A stretch of DNA of 64,000 nt from Phlyctochytrium arcticum (taxonomy: Eukaryota; Chytridiomycota; Chytridiomycetes; Chytridiales; Chytridiaceae): assembly GCA_025602905.1 (NCBI GenBank), contig JAHLKI010000005.1, positions 1,178,001 through 1,242,000 of the forward strand, given 5' to 3'. The notes below the pieces were generated by a model. The model ran no database searches and was not told the origin of the DNA. It saw nothing but the letters and a program-made list of their open reading frames with translations. Of this stretch, positions 1 to 9,424 are shown piece by piece (positions within the stretch are counted from its first letter, which is position 1; each line of letters begins with the position of its first letter). A program made the translations under genes and the position numbers.

Positions 1-239
1 TTCCTTTGTGCCATCCGTTCGGCCATTTGTCCCCGCATTAGTTAGCCTCATCAGTTAGAATACCTCGTAGTTTTCACCTTCTCCAACTCTGTAGTTTTTG
101 TTATACAAGCCGCCGTTGTACGGGCTCCCCTTTGATGGACAAGCTGCCTTCAATACATCTTACTTTAATATCTCTACTTTGTCTTTCCACAACTCTCGAC
201 TCCTCCGAGTCCTCGCGGTGATCCCTTTACTTGCCTCTT

Positions 240-268
240 GTATGCTGAGGGTTTACCGAAGTGTTGTC
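240..268 (+). repeat. Direct repeat copy near the left edge
   Basis: TGCTGAGGGTTTACCGAAG and a few following bases recur at 5248-5277 with small insertions, in the same orientation. The two copies flank the broken gene at 1399-4434 and its inverted repeats by about 1 kb on each side. They could be remnants of an element's ends or of a duplication. No function is claimed. Confidence 0.45.
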
Positions 269-1003
269 AACAAAATTTGAGCACCCGGGCCAAAAACCTA
301 ACTAATCTTACAACGTGACTGTGCCATGCTGCTTCCATGCCTTTGCCCCCACAAAGCCTTAGATTAATCGCCAAATTCCTGACTTATACTACACCCTCTG
401 ATTGGTGGCAAGATTAGCGCAAACCACCTTCATGTGCATCGATTTCCCTTCTAGCCCTTCTATTCCCCGAGCATCTGAGCAATGCCAGACGTTAGGGGAC
501 TTTGACCGCGGTGACTGACTTGGTGACTGCTACTCCAAAACGTTTTTCTATTCCTGAATACATCTCGAGCATCCGAGGAGACAGGCACCAACCAAGACAA
601 ACCGACAGCAAACTACAACCGACAAAGGACAAGCCTCTTACTCATACTCACCGTACACAGATTTTCCTGCACTGATGACTTCCAAAACAACACTTTCACA
701 TACACGGCCTCAAATCTCCCAAAAAAAGGAAATACAAAGGAAGCCCAAAAAGTTACAGATGAGAGACAAAGGACAAACTATAATGTCAAAGAGAATATGG
801 GTGATTCCTTGCGTGATTTATCACATTTCATATCTTCCTCAGTGGCCCAGCCTCCTGAGTACTGACATTGAATCAAGTCAGCATCTTTTATGTCACATTT
901 GGTCCGAGTATTGCGATATCTGAGTACACCTGGGACTACACTTCGTTCGCATCACACGGTGCGTTTTACTCATCCTACCGAGCATGTTTCCAACTTAGCC
1001 CCC

Positions 1004-1045
1004 CAGCACACAACTGCCTTTTTCACCGAAATGAACATACCAGCC
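1004..1045 (+). repeat. Left arm of inverted repeat flanking the 1.4-4.4 kb gene
   Basis: The 42 bp beginning CAGCACACAACTGCC match the reverse complement of 4826-4867 at about 36 of 42 positions. A further short match (TTAGCC) lies just outside. Arms on both sides of a gene that lacks a host-gene look suggest terminal or subterminal repeats of a DNA element. No clean target duplication was found next to them. Confidence 0.55.
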
Positions 1046-1398
1046 TTGCTGAGGTAATCAGAGTTTTGACGCGCTCTGCCAACTCAACTTGCGAAATCAA
1101 TATGGACCTGTCAGTGCCCAAAAAATGTAGTAAAGTTGCGCTTAAACCTCCCGAAGTTCAAATATGAGTATGCTAGTTTAGAGATGTGACAATTTGGGCG
1201 GGAAACTGTAGCCATGACATCAGTTGTGTGCACTTTTTCGACCGCAATTGCCATTTTAGATGACCCCCCCTTCCAGGACCTGTAACTTGGTTGCACTGCA
1301 CAGTGAGGTGACGAGAATACTCAGATCCTCCCAACCACCACCTAACCTCGCTCTCTTTCAATTTTCAAGCATATTCACCGGGACACATCCGAGCAATC

Positions 1399-4300
1399 AT
1401 GGCGGGTAGCCCCCCCAAAAATCAGTCGCCGCTACGACGTGGAGGCAGATTTGTCTCACCCAACGGTGCTGCATCATCACGCAAATCAAAAACTCCCGAT
1501 CGTAAACGAACGGATGCCTTCGCCCCTGGGTGTATCAAGTGTAGGACCAAGAGCAGTCCACAATTCTATCATCGCGATCTAGCCCTACTCAGTCATATCC
1601 AAGCCGAGGGCATCAAATTTCACTTTAACACTGATGCTGGCCACGAGAAGGCCTCGCTATGCAAGACGTGCTGGGTTTTTCTGGATCGAAATCATCCGCA
1701 CCCACTTCTCAGATCCACCCAAGAACAACCTCAAAATCCGTTTGCCGACGTAGAGATTATTTCCGATGTCGGCCGCCAAGATCAAGTAAATGTCGAGTTG
1801 AATCTAGAATGTGAGTGGGCCCGTTTATTATGATGGAATCTGTTACCAACAGTATACCAGCAGCTACCGGTCCCATTGCTGTCAACAAGACCTTCCAATC
1901 GACTTCCACGCAAACCACATCTTCTTCTTCTCTCCCAGTTGAACTTGTGGATCAACTTCATTTCAACAGCGGTGTTCAGAAGCTCGCAGATTCCGAGTTT
2001 GAGGGTAAAATGCCCTTTTCAACAGACTTAGAGGGTTTTATCAAACACCTTGATACTTGCGACCAACTTGCTACAAAGACAGCAGTTGATTTGCATCTTT
2101 CAGGTATTGTGTGATCCTTCATCTACCAGAAAATCTCACTCTAATCCGTATTCTCAGCCAATGACTGGAAATTAACACTCTCGGAAAGGCAAAGAAGAAT
2201 GATTGCTTCCCTCACAATTCAAAAGGCAGCCTTTCTTAATCCGAGCATCAACTTTATGAAAGATGCGGTGTTGTCGACAACGTTAGGGATTTCGGATAGC
2301 AGTCGCAGGGTTCTGTCGTCCTTCAACCTAACCTACAGTCCGGATGTCGCTAAAGAAAAAATGAAGATGGCTAATGAAAACGCGTACAAGGAACTGACAC
2401 GGGAGATGGGTAGCGGAACAGTGGTCCCTGTCATCAAAATGGATGACTTTAACCGTGTTTCTATACACGGAACCCCTGGTTCAGCCAACTCTGGGAAATT
2501 CTCCACTTGTCACATGCAAGCCAACCTGGCCGTGAAGTTCTACCCGAAAGGGGAATCATTCTGGGATGAGAATGATCGGATTGTGCAGCAAGCGCTGCCG
2601 ATGCCATTCCTGGCCAGACCGTATGTCGGCTGGGCGGCTCTCAATTCCGACGCAAAGAAAAAGATGTACGTGGCACCGATATTTCACCAAGATGAAATGA
2701 ACGCTACCATCGCGTCCACATCGTACGGAGATTGACTTGTCAGCAACCCAAAATTCCGATCATTATTTAGATTTGATATGTCGACTACCGCCGCCGAACT
2801 CAAACGATTCCACATTTTTGGTGCAGTTCCCAACCGGATGAAATCTGCTGAAGAGCTCAAATTTCTAATGGTTGACGTCAGCAAATTTGTAAAGCATTAC
2901 AAGGACGGGGTTGTGTGGATAGTTGGAGACTTTTATGTTTGGCGAAATGTCATGAAATTTCTGTGGGCCCAAAGTTGTACACCAATGACCCAAGACCACA
3001 AATGGCTGAAGGATCTGCTCTTTCCTTGGCCGGATGGAATGCATATCGCTCTCAATGCGCTGCAGGGTGAGTGAGTTTGTGTTTTGCTCTGACATGAACG
3101 TTATTAACTGACCTGTTTTGTTTCACAGCATTAATCGAACATAACTTTGCTATTTTTATGCCCATCTGGTCTGCAGCTTTTCCAGGGTTTGCCGTTCAAT
3201 TGGTCAAGCTCTGGCCCGTGCGGCGACTGATGCTGCTGACAATGGCTTTCTGGGCCTGGAAGAAGAACAGAGTGGCAATCATAGCGCTAGTGAAGAACAG
3301 CCAAAAGGAATTACCCCCCATTCAACAGGTTGCCACCCAGTCGCTTGTTCGGCTGTTTGATGAAGAGTTGCCGCTAGTTTTGGATGCGGCAACAGCCATG
3401 GCCGCTGGCAATGTCTCTCTCCACAAAGAAGTCATGCAGCGCCTGTTGCCCGTATTCATTCGATACCGGAAAAAGAACTACGTCACAATTGTAGTTCACA
3501 TACTCTCGGTAATCCAAGATATCGAGTCTCGTGGCGATCTGGACTTGTTGAGGGCGTTCCAAAGCAAGCTTCCGTTGGCAAGTTCGGAAGACTTGGAAGT
3601 GTTTCACTCGTTGCTCCGAGCTTCCATCAGACCCCACGACTCTGAATCGGCTGCAACTCTTAAAACACTCTTTCTCTCCGCCAACCGAAACCGTGAGAAG
3701 ACAGGAAGCGGCGGACACCTGGCGCCCATCTACAAGGCAGATTCAGTATCCACTCGTCTCGGCGAGTGCTGAGTCCTCGAGACTTGTATTACGACCGCCA
3801 CCTCACAATCATGTCCGCTGCTCTCCTCAGCATGTTCCAAAAGCTGGTGGTTAACTCCGACAATATATATATCCATGGCGAGATGATATTCTCCCATTCC
3901 GCTTCCAAGAAAAAGGTCCGCGGATATCAGGTCCGGTACAAGGTCGCCCCTGAGCAAAGTGATTCAGAGTCCGCGTCTGTGGGAAAAAAGAGGAAGAGGG
4001 CTAACACCAAGATTGCCACATTCATGAATCCAGCACCTACCATCATTGTCACGTTTTGCGAAAGACTTCTCCCACTTGCATTGTGGGGTGATAAAAAGGT
4101 TTCCCTCAACCTTGACACCGATATCAGCAGCTTTTCCGCCATTGAAGAGAAGCGGGTCCCATTAGAAGATATCACCAACAAAAGCAAGACCGCAAATAAG
4201 AAGAAGAATGAATTTTTTACAAAAGAGTCAGTGTTCGAGAACCCAATGGTCGGCTCGGCACACCCGCATGCCAAATGTTCTGTTCTGGATGGGGGCATTT

Positions 4301-4434
4301 GTTCTCATCTCCAACAACATATCGTGGAGCAAAGCTTTATATGGTGGATGCACAACCTGACAATTCCACTCGACAAAAAAGATTTTGTTAGAGAAGAAGA
4401 AGAAGATGTGGAGATTACTGAAGAATTATGGTTA
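1399..4434 (+). pseudogene. Broken multi-exon gene of unknown function, DUF6589-like pattern
   Basis: Not firmly recognised. The ATG at 1399 opens a basic N-terminus followed by paired CxxC motifs (CIKC and CKTC, about residues 45-95), which suggests a zinc-binding head. Introns fit at about 1810-1860, 2104-2157 and 3067-3128, all GT-AG and in phase. The central part has a stretch reading IVGDFYVWRN, then about 30 residues later PWPDGMHIALNA. That order (GD motif, then a W/H-containing motif) resembles DUF6589-type proteins found near mobile DNA in fungi; this is a pattern match only. A basic and acidic C-terminal part continues to a GT-type junction near 4434. An in-frame TGA at 2733-2735 and a frame change near 3766-3772 break it. 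Inverted repeats at 1004-1045 and 4826-4867 suggest the gene belongs to a degraded DNA element. Confidence 0.5.
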
Positions 4435-4825
4435 GTGTTCATTGTACTCTTCAGCACATTTTCATGTCACTGATATAAGCCCAGAACAAAATCACTGTCA
4501 AGCACCATATCCACCCCACTCACAGCCTTGAGCTCATCACATATCCTATAACACATATAAAAGAACAATATACATCATTTTCAGCCAATTCCACCGGGAC
4601 ACATTTTTTCTACAACCGTTCATAAGCTGGGGGCCTCCTATTTGCTGTCCCAAAATGCCTCAAAACGCTACACTTTTGGTATTGTTTTGGGTCCCCGGCT
4701 GCTACAACATAAACTTTAATCAATATAGAAGGATACCAGTCATATTTGGCTGCTTGTCTGGCAGGTTTCAAATAATAGACTTGCCTCCAGAAAAACGTCC
4801 AGGGAAAAGATCCGGTAGGTCAGGT

Positions 4826-4867
4826 GGCTGTGTAATTCATTTCAGTGAAAAAGGCAGTTGTGTGCTG
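4826..4867 (-). repeat. Right arm of inverted repeat flanking the 1.4-4.4 kb gene
   Basis: This is the reverse complement partner of 1004-1045 (about 36 of 42 positions identical). The two arms enclose about 3.8 kb and the broken gene at 1399-4434. Confidence 0.55.
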
Positions 4868-5203
4868 GGCTTAGCCCATCCCTCTACGCACGTGTTCCCT
4901 AGTATAGCAATCACAGATGGAAAAACACCAGCAATACGTACAGTATACAGTAGCTGCCTGATTGACCGGTTGCCAACGAACACCAGCGTGCACTGGAGAG
5001 ATCAAGAGTTAAAGATAGAGGACAAACATGGAAAGAAGTGCAACAATAGTTTCATAGCATGTTGCCAGGCCCGCAAGCGAGAGACTGTGCAACCTTCTCA
5101 ATACATACATATAGCTTCCTGATTCTGCTGCAAACTCTATAGTACGTATACCTAAAGCAAACTCAAAGTATCTATAACTAGACCTACTGGTATACTTGTA
5201 AAC

Positions 5204-5277
5204 CCTCAGCACTGTTGGTTTGTCGCGCAGCACAAAGCCCAGGATAATGCTGAGGGTTTTAACCCGAAGTGTAGTAC
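5204..5277 (+). repeat. Hairpin-forming repeat and second copy of the left-edge repeat
   Basis: AAACCCTCAGCA at 5204 and TGCTGAGGGTTTT at 5248 are inverted copies about 32 bp apart. The second arm continues into ACCCGAAGTGTAGT, the partner of 240-268. Confidence 0.45.
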
Positions 5278-5339
5278 GCATGCACCACTAATCCAAAAAA
5301 AAAGAGTCATAAATGTGACTCGTTAAGACTCATTTCTTG

Positions 5340-6143
5340 AAAAATCAAACAATGAAAGTAAGAAATGAGAAAAAAAAGAAATAAATCAAGCAAGGAAGAA
5401 ATGAGATGAAATAGATATAATTGATGGCATAAGTAGGTATCTTCATTAGACCACGAAGCATAGCTGGAGAATCAAAGCAAGAAAGGAAGAATTGAGATAC
5501 AATAGAGACAATTGATGGAAGAAATTGGTATCTTATTAGACAAAGAAACACAGGTGGATCTGATTCTATCTCCCTTTCAAGTCCACGGAATGAAAGATCA
5601 CAGATCATCAAACGAGGACATGCATGAATGATCAAGACATAGTGAACAAAGGAATCAAGGTGTTTCAAAAGAAGCATGGAAAGAACAAAAATGAATGAAT
5701 GGGAGGGATAGAGCAAAATTTAAAGAACAACTCAGCATATTTTGAAAAGGTAAGGCATAATAAAGGGGCAGAGCAAACAGATATGATACAAAAGAAATAA
5801 TAACAAAATATTGCTGCAACATCAAATACGGTAAGGACGGGAATTCAGAAAGCACAGAACGAAAATCAAATAAAGAACAGAGAAATGAACTCATTTCTTC
5901 AAAAGAAAATCAAACAAAATCAAAGAATGAAAGGATGAAATGACAAAAATAAAGTTAGAAATCGAGCTGAAAAATCAAAGCAAGAAAAGAAGAAACCAGA
6001 TAAAATAGAAATAATTGATGGAATATGTTGGTATCTTCATTGGACAAAGAAACATAGCTGTATCTGACTCTATCTCTCTCTCAAGTCAACGGAATGAAAG
6101 ATCACAGATCATCAAACAAAGACATGCATGAAAGATCAAGACA
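5340..6143. repeat. A-rich degenerate tandem repeat, about three copies
   Basis: Blocks beginning near 5387, 5471 and 5970 share the order AATTGATGG..., GGTATCTTCATT or GGTATCTTATT, GACAAAGAAACA, a run of TCTGA/CTATCTC, then GGAATGAAAGATCACAG, GACATGCATGA and GATCAAGACAT. The third copy stops at GATCAAGACA (6143), where the Helitron begins; the second copy continues past the same point as TAGTGAAC. No gene is visible. The long minus-strand open frames here only reflect base bias. Confidence 0.65.
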
Positions 6144-8624
6144 TCCTACTACTAAAAAATATTGGTTGCGACATGACTCATCAGGTGGCTTGGCTGGCTG
6201 CCGTAATCAATTAATGTCCGGACAGGGCCAGCCTTCGGACACGCAGTATATAAGGCAGAGCTCCCTCCGCTCCCCTACTCTTTATCACAAAATTATCACA
6301 AAACAATACATACACACACACAAAGACTTTTACTATGGCTGTTGCGATTTGCTCTATTGAGCAGTTTCGGGACAGTGCAACTCTGTTTGATGCGGGCGAT
6401 ATGAATTGCGAGTACAGAAGCTGCGGCGCATTCAGGTGGAAGGCCGAGAAGGCTTCAATCTGCTGCCATAACGGCAAAACCAAAGGTGATGATGTAGGCC
6501 ATGTTTCCCCACATGCAGCTTTACAGCCGTTGTTTTCAGGAGCCACGAACGACTCTAATGAGTTCCTCGCGCACATCCAAAAATACAACCAAGCCTTTGC
6601 GTTTACAAGCATGTCCAGCATTCTTGACTTGAACTTGGCAAGCGACCGGGATGGCATCTACACTTTCCGGGTCAAAGGTGAGCTGTATCACCGGATTGGG
6701 GATGGATTGGAGGCCGAAGACGGGGAACTGCCCAAGTTTTCTCAAACTTACTTTTTGGACGCAGAGGCTCAAAGCTCTCGATGTTTGGAGATTTTCTCCG
6801 ACCTCCGGTCTATGGCGGTGGCAACTATCCAAGACGCGATGCAGACTGAGAACGCCTTGGTTCAACAGTTTGTTGCAGCGCGAGAAATGGCTCAGAGTAC
6901 TACTAACATTGTTCTTAGTATCAACGGGTCCGCTGTACCAGCTGGTGAACATCCCCGTCGTTATAATGCGGCTGCTGCTCCGGAGGTCGCTGCTGTATGG
7001 CTCAATGACGAGCATGTTACAAACCGGGACATCGTACTTCGCAAGCGTGGTGGTGGCTTGAAGCGGATCAATGAATGTCATCCCATGTACGATGCCCTAT
7101 CATATCCATTGTTCTTTCGGCAAGGTATGATTTAAATTTGCTTTCATGTTGCTGAGCTTGAAAAGTGCGGATTTTCTGATACGGCGTTCTTGGCACGGTT
7201 GTAGGTAACCAGGGTTGGTGCATTCCATTCAAAGAGGCTACCGGTGTAACTTTGAAAGCATTTGTACAATACCGCATGCAGTGCCGTTCTTCACCCAATG
7301 TCCTGCACATGGGGGGCAAGCTGTTTCAGCAATACATTGTTGATCAGTACCTGCGAGTTGAAGCCCAAAACTTGCAGTTCATTCGTCACAACCAGAAGCA
7401 ACTTCGAGCCAAAGGTTACCAAGGGATTGTTGACGCTCTTGACAATGGTGATACCCGTACCATTGGACGACGCATTGTTCTTCCTGCAACAACAATCGGG
7501 TCACCTCGGTACATGCAGCAAAGGTTCCAAGATTCTATGGCTTTGGTTCGCAAGTTTGGCAAGCCGGATCTGTTCATTACAATGACCTGTAACCCGAAGT
7601 GGCCCGAAATCACCCGCCTGTTGCTTCCTCACCAGAAGGCACAGGACCGTCCCGACATTGTTGTTTGCGTCTTTCACATGAAGTTCCAAAACATGTTGGA
7701 CGACATTGTGAAAAAGAGTGTCTTTGGCAAGGTGCAGGCTTATTGTTACACCGTTGAGTTCCAAAAGCGTGGCCTTCCTCACACACACCTTTTGGTTTGG
7801 TTGGAATCAAAGCCGACCGAGGAGCAGTATGACAGCATGGTATGCGCAAAGATCCCAGATCCCGAAACTCAGCCCCGACTGTACGCCTCCATTAAGGCAC
7901 ACATGGTGCACGGTCCATGCGGACGCGACAATCCGCAAAATGTCTGCATGGCCGACGGTGCATGCACCAAAAAGTTCCCAAAGGCTCTTGCTGAAAGTAC
8001 GACTGTCTCTGACAATGGCTTGATTACATACCGGCGACGAGGTGGTGGTCCTCAAATCCAAAAACGTGTGCGAGGTACAGTCGTGGAGCTTGGCAATGAG
8101 TGGATCGTTCCATACAACCCGTACTTAACCGGGAAGTATGACTGCCATATCAACGTTGAAATCTGCAACTCGGTGAGCTCAGTAAAGTACTTACACAAGT
8201 ACATTTACAAAGGACAGGACCAAGCTGTCCTCGAGGCGGGTGAAGATATTGACGAAATCAGTCAATATCTAGAAGGGCAATACATTTCCGCCCAGGAAGC
8301 CTGCTGGCGCATGCTCAGCTTTGAAACGAACAGTATTAGCCACAATATCGTTCGGCTTCCAGTGCATCTGCCTGGTCAGCAGTATGTCACGTTTGATGCG
8401 GCTGCCCCTGAGGCTGCCGTATAGAACATTGAGCGCACTATGCTCACCGAATTCTTCCGTACAAACCAAGAGCTCCAGCAGCAAGCGGGTAAAGGTCTTA
8501 CTTATTGTGAGTTCCCCGAGCACTATTGGTGGAACCAAGGTCCAAAAACTTGGACATGTTGGAAGAGGGCATGGAAGGTCGTGGCTCGCATGACCATGGC
8601 TCCTCCTGGGAGCGACCGTTTTCA
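6144..8624 (+). mobile_element. Helitron, 5' part
   Basis: The element encodes a Helitron-type Rep (6335-8624). Its 5' end is placed at 6144 because TCCTACTACTAAAAAAT fits the TC-start, A-rich 5' end of many Helitrons and is preceded by A, the expected insertion between A and T. In addition, an older copy of the flanking repeat (about 5631-5648) reads on without the element at that same point. The element is cut at about 8625 by MULE5. The helicase domain and 3' end would lie beyond the right edge. Confidence 0.7.
6335..8624 (+). pseudogene. Helitron Rep (HUH) N-terminal half, interrupted
   Basis: Rolling-circle replication initiator of a Helitron, acting in the nucleus to nick and transfer a DNA strand. 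Exon 1 is 6335-7124 and a GT-AG intron 7125-7204 rejoins it in phase at 7205. The order matches Helitron proteins: a YPLFFRQG...GW block, then PDLFITMTCNPKWPEI, the HUH motif in GLPHTHLLVWL, a CMADGACTKKFPK zinc-like block, and YLHKYIYKG carrying the active tyrosine region. An in-frame TAG at 8422-8424 interrupts the frame, but the homologous frame resumes at once (TMLTEFFRTN...CEFPEHYWW). It is then cut by the MULE5 terminal repeat. The helicase is absent from the window. The family is clear, and the copy is inactive as it stands. Confidence 0.88.
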
Positions 8625-8720
8625 GGCGGCTGCCAAATCTGCACCCCCGGATTGCCATACTTGCACCCCTGCTGAGTCATACCCCTTGTTGGCATGGCGC
8701 TTCATAGTCAGCACAGCCAC
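8625..8720 (+). repeat. Left terminal repeat of MULE5
   Basis: It is a GC-rich block with GGCTGCCAAATCTGCAC at the start and CAGCCACCTGGCG near the end. In order and spacing it is similar to the 97-bp MULE2 TIRs. The inner end is approximate because the partner is outside the window. Confidence 0.5.
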
Positions 8721-8829
8721 CTGGCGTTAGATCTGGACATCAAGTCCGAACGCTCTCATCTATACTCCCCACACTTCCCACACTTTTACGTGCGGACTCT
8801 TATGTCGTCGATAGATAGCACGTTCAAAA

Positions 8830-9025
8830 ATGTCTAGCAGCAACAACGGAATGTCCAACCCCGTCCACCCTAAAACTGTTGAAGAAATGATTGAAGAGCA
8901 TACTAAGATGGTTGCTCAAAAGTCCACTGAGTTGATGGCACTGATGCAGGTCACCCCGAGTATGATGCAAAAGGCCATGCGGGCAGCCCAGCTTGTTGAG
9001 ACTCACATTCACGTCTCGCCCGAGG
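8830..9025 (+). CDS. MULE5 transposase exon 1
   Basis: First exon of a Mutator-like transposase. The ATG at 8830 is followed by a serine/asparagine-rich start and a short amphipathic segment (residues about 15-45, EEMIEEHTKMVAQKS then LMALMQVTPSMMQKAMRAAQ). This aligns by eye with the MULE2 start (LVEEHNEASRKLSQ, ALTPVTPTLMQTALRAVQ). The exon ends at a GT donor at 9026, in phase with the acceptor at 63669. MULE3 inserted 2 nt into this intron, so the exon itself is undamaged. Confidence 0.7.
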
Positions 9026-9036
9026 GTAACTTTGAA

Positions 9037-9160
9037 GGCAAATTACACAAAATAGGACAGTTTCAAACCAAAATTCACAAAATAGTACATTTTTTCACAA
9101 ATTCACAAAATAGGACGGTTTTGGCGGTTATAAATTAACATTGAGGGATATAAACTCTTA
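9037..9160 (+). repeat. MULE3 left terminal inverted repeat
   Basis: 124 bp, nearly identical to the reverse complement of 63484-63607. It contains three spaced copies of CACAAAATAGGAC or a one-base variant, plausible transposase-binding sites. The outer end is GGCAAATTACACAAAATAGG. Confidence 0.92.
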
Positions 9161-9233
9161 GAACATGACCTTGAATGACATTTTACCGCGAGTAAACAAA
9201 AGACTATTACATGAGAAAACTTCAGACCAGAAC
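9161..9233. other. MULE3 3' untranslated DNA
   Basis: A short stretch between the left TIR and the transposase stop. Nothing else is visible. Confidence 0.5.
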
Positions 9234-9424
9234 TTATACAACAAAGACAGTCAGGCAATGGCCAAGAAACAGTCTCAAACGTGAGATTCCCTGCATGTGC
9301 GCCGGTTGTGACCGGGCGACTGCGTATGTTGCCTTGTATTCATCAGTGGTATAACATCTGTGTGCCAAAGAAATCGGCGCAGTCTTCACATAGCTTGCAA
9401 ATGCCCATACATGGCGACATGGTA
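9234..9424 (-). pseudogene. MULE3 transposase, C-terminal end of SWIM finger
   Basis: Reading leftward from the mariner, the frame is IPCRHVWAFASYVKT...CYTTDEYKATY. This is the CxH half of a SWIM zinc finger and the tail typical of Mutator-like transposases. The CxC half is on the other side of the mariner (10960-11090), and the frame is continuous across the TA target. The remaining codons to a stop near 9234 carry no further motif. Confidence 0.85.

Larger units (their letters stand above)
1..1398. other. Non-coding left flank, no gene recognised
   Basis: Short open frames occur on both strands, but none shows a recognisable domain or consistent splice sites. The stretch contains one copy of a short direct repeat (240-268) and one arm of an inverted repeat (1004-1045) whose partner lies at 4826-4867, beyond the broken gene that follows. 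Just before that gene's ATG is a motif ATTCACCGGGACACAT (about 1374-1389). A close variant recurs at about 4589-4604, so both sides of the gene share sequence. Confidence 0.5.
4435..5339. other. Spacer with inverted and direct repeat copies, no gene
   Basis: A 155-codon open frame (4655-5122, plus) runs through the right inverted-repeat arm (4826-4867) and shows no domain. It is treated as chance. The stretch also holds a variant of the motif found before the ATG at 1399 and the hairpin-like repeat at 5204-5259. Confidence 0.45.

Noticed and set aside
4655..5122. 155-codon open frame on the plus strand
   Set aside because: It passes through an inverted-repeat arm, has no domain and a composition unlike a protein gene.
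5345..5894. Minus-strand frames rich in Phe, Leu and Ser that look membrane-like
   Set aside because: They are the complement of an A/G-rich degenerate tandem repeat; the pattern follows base bias.
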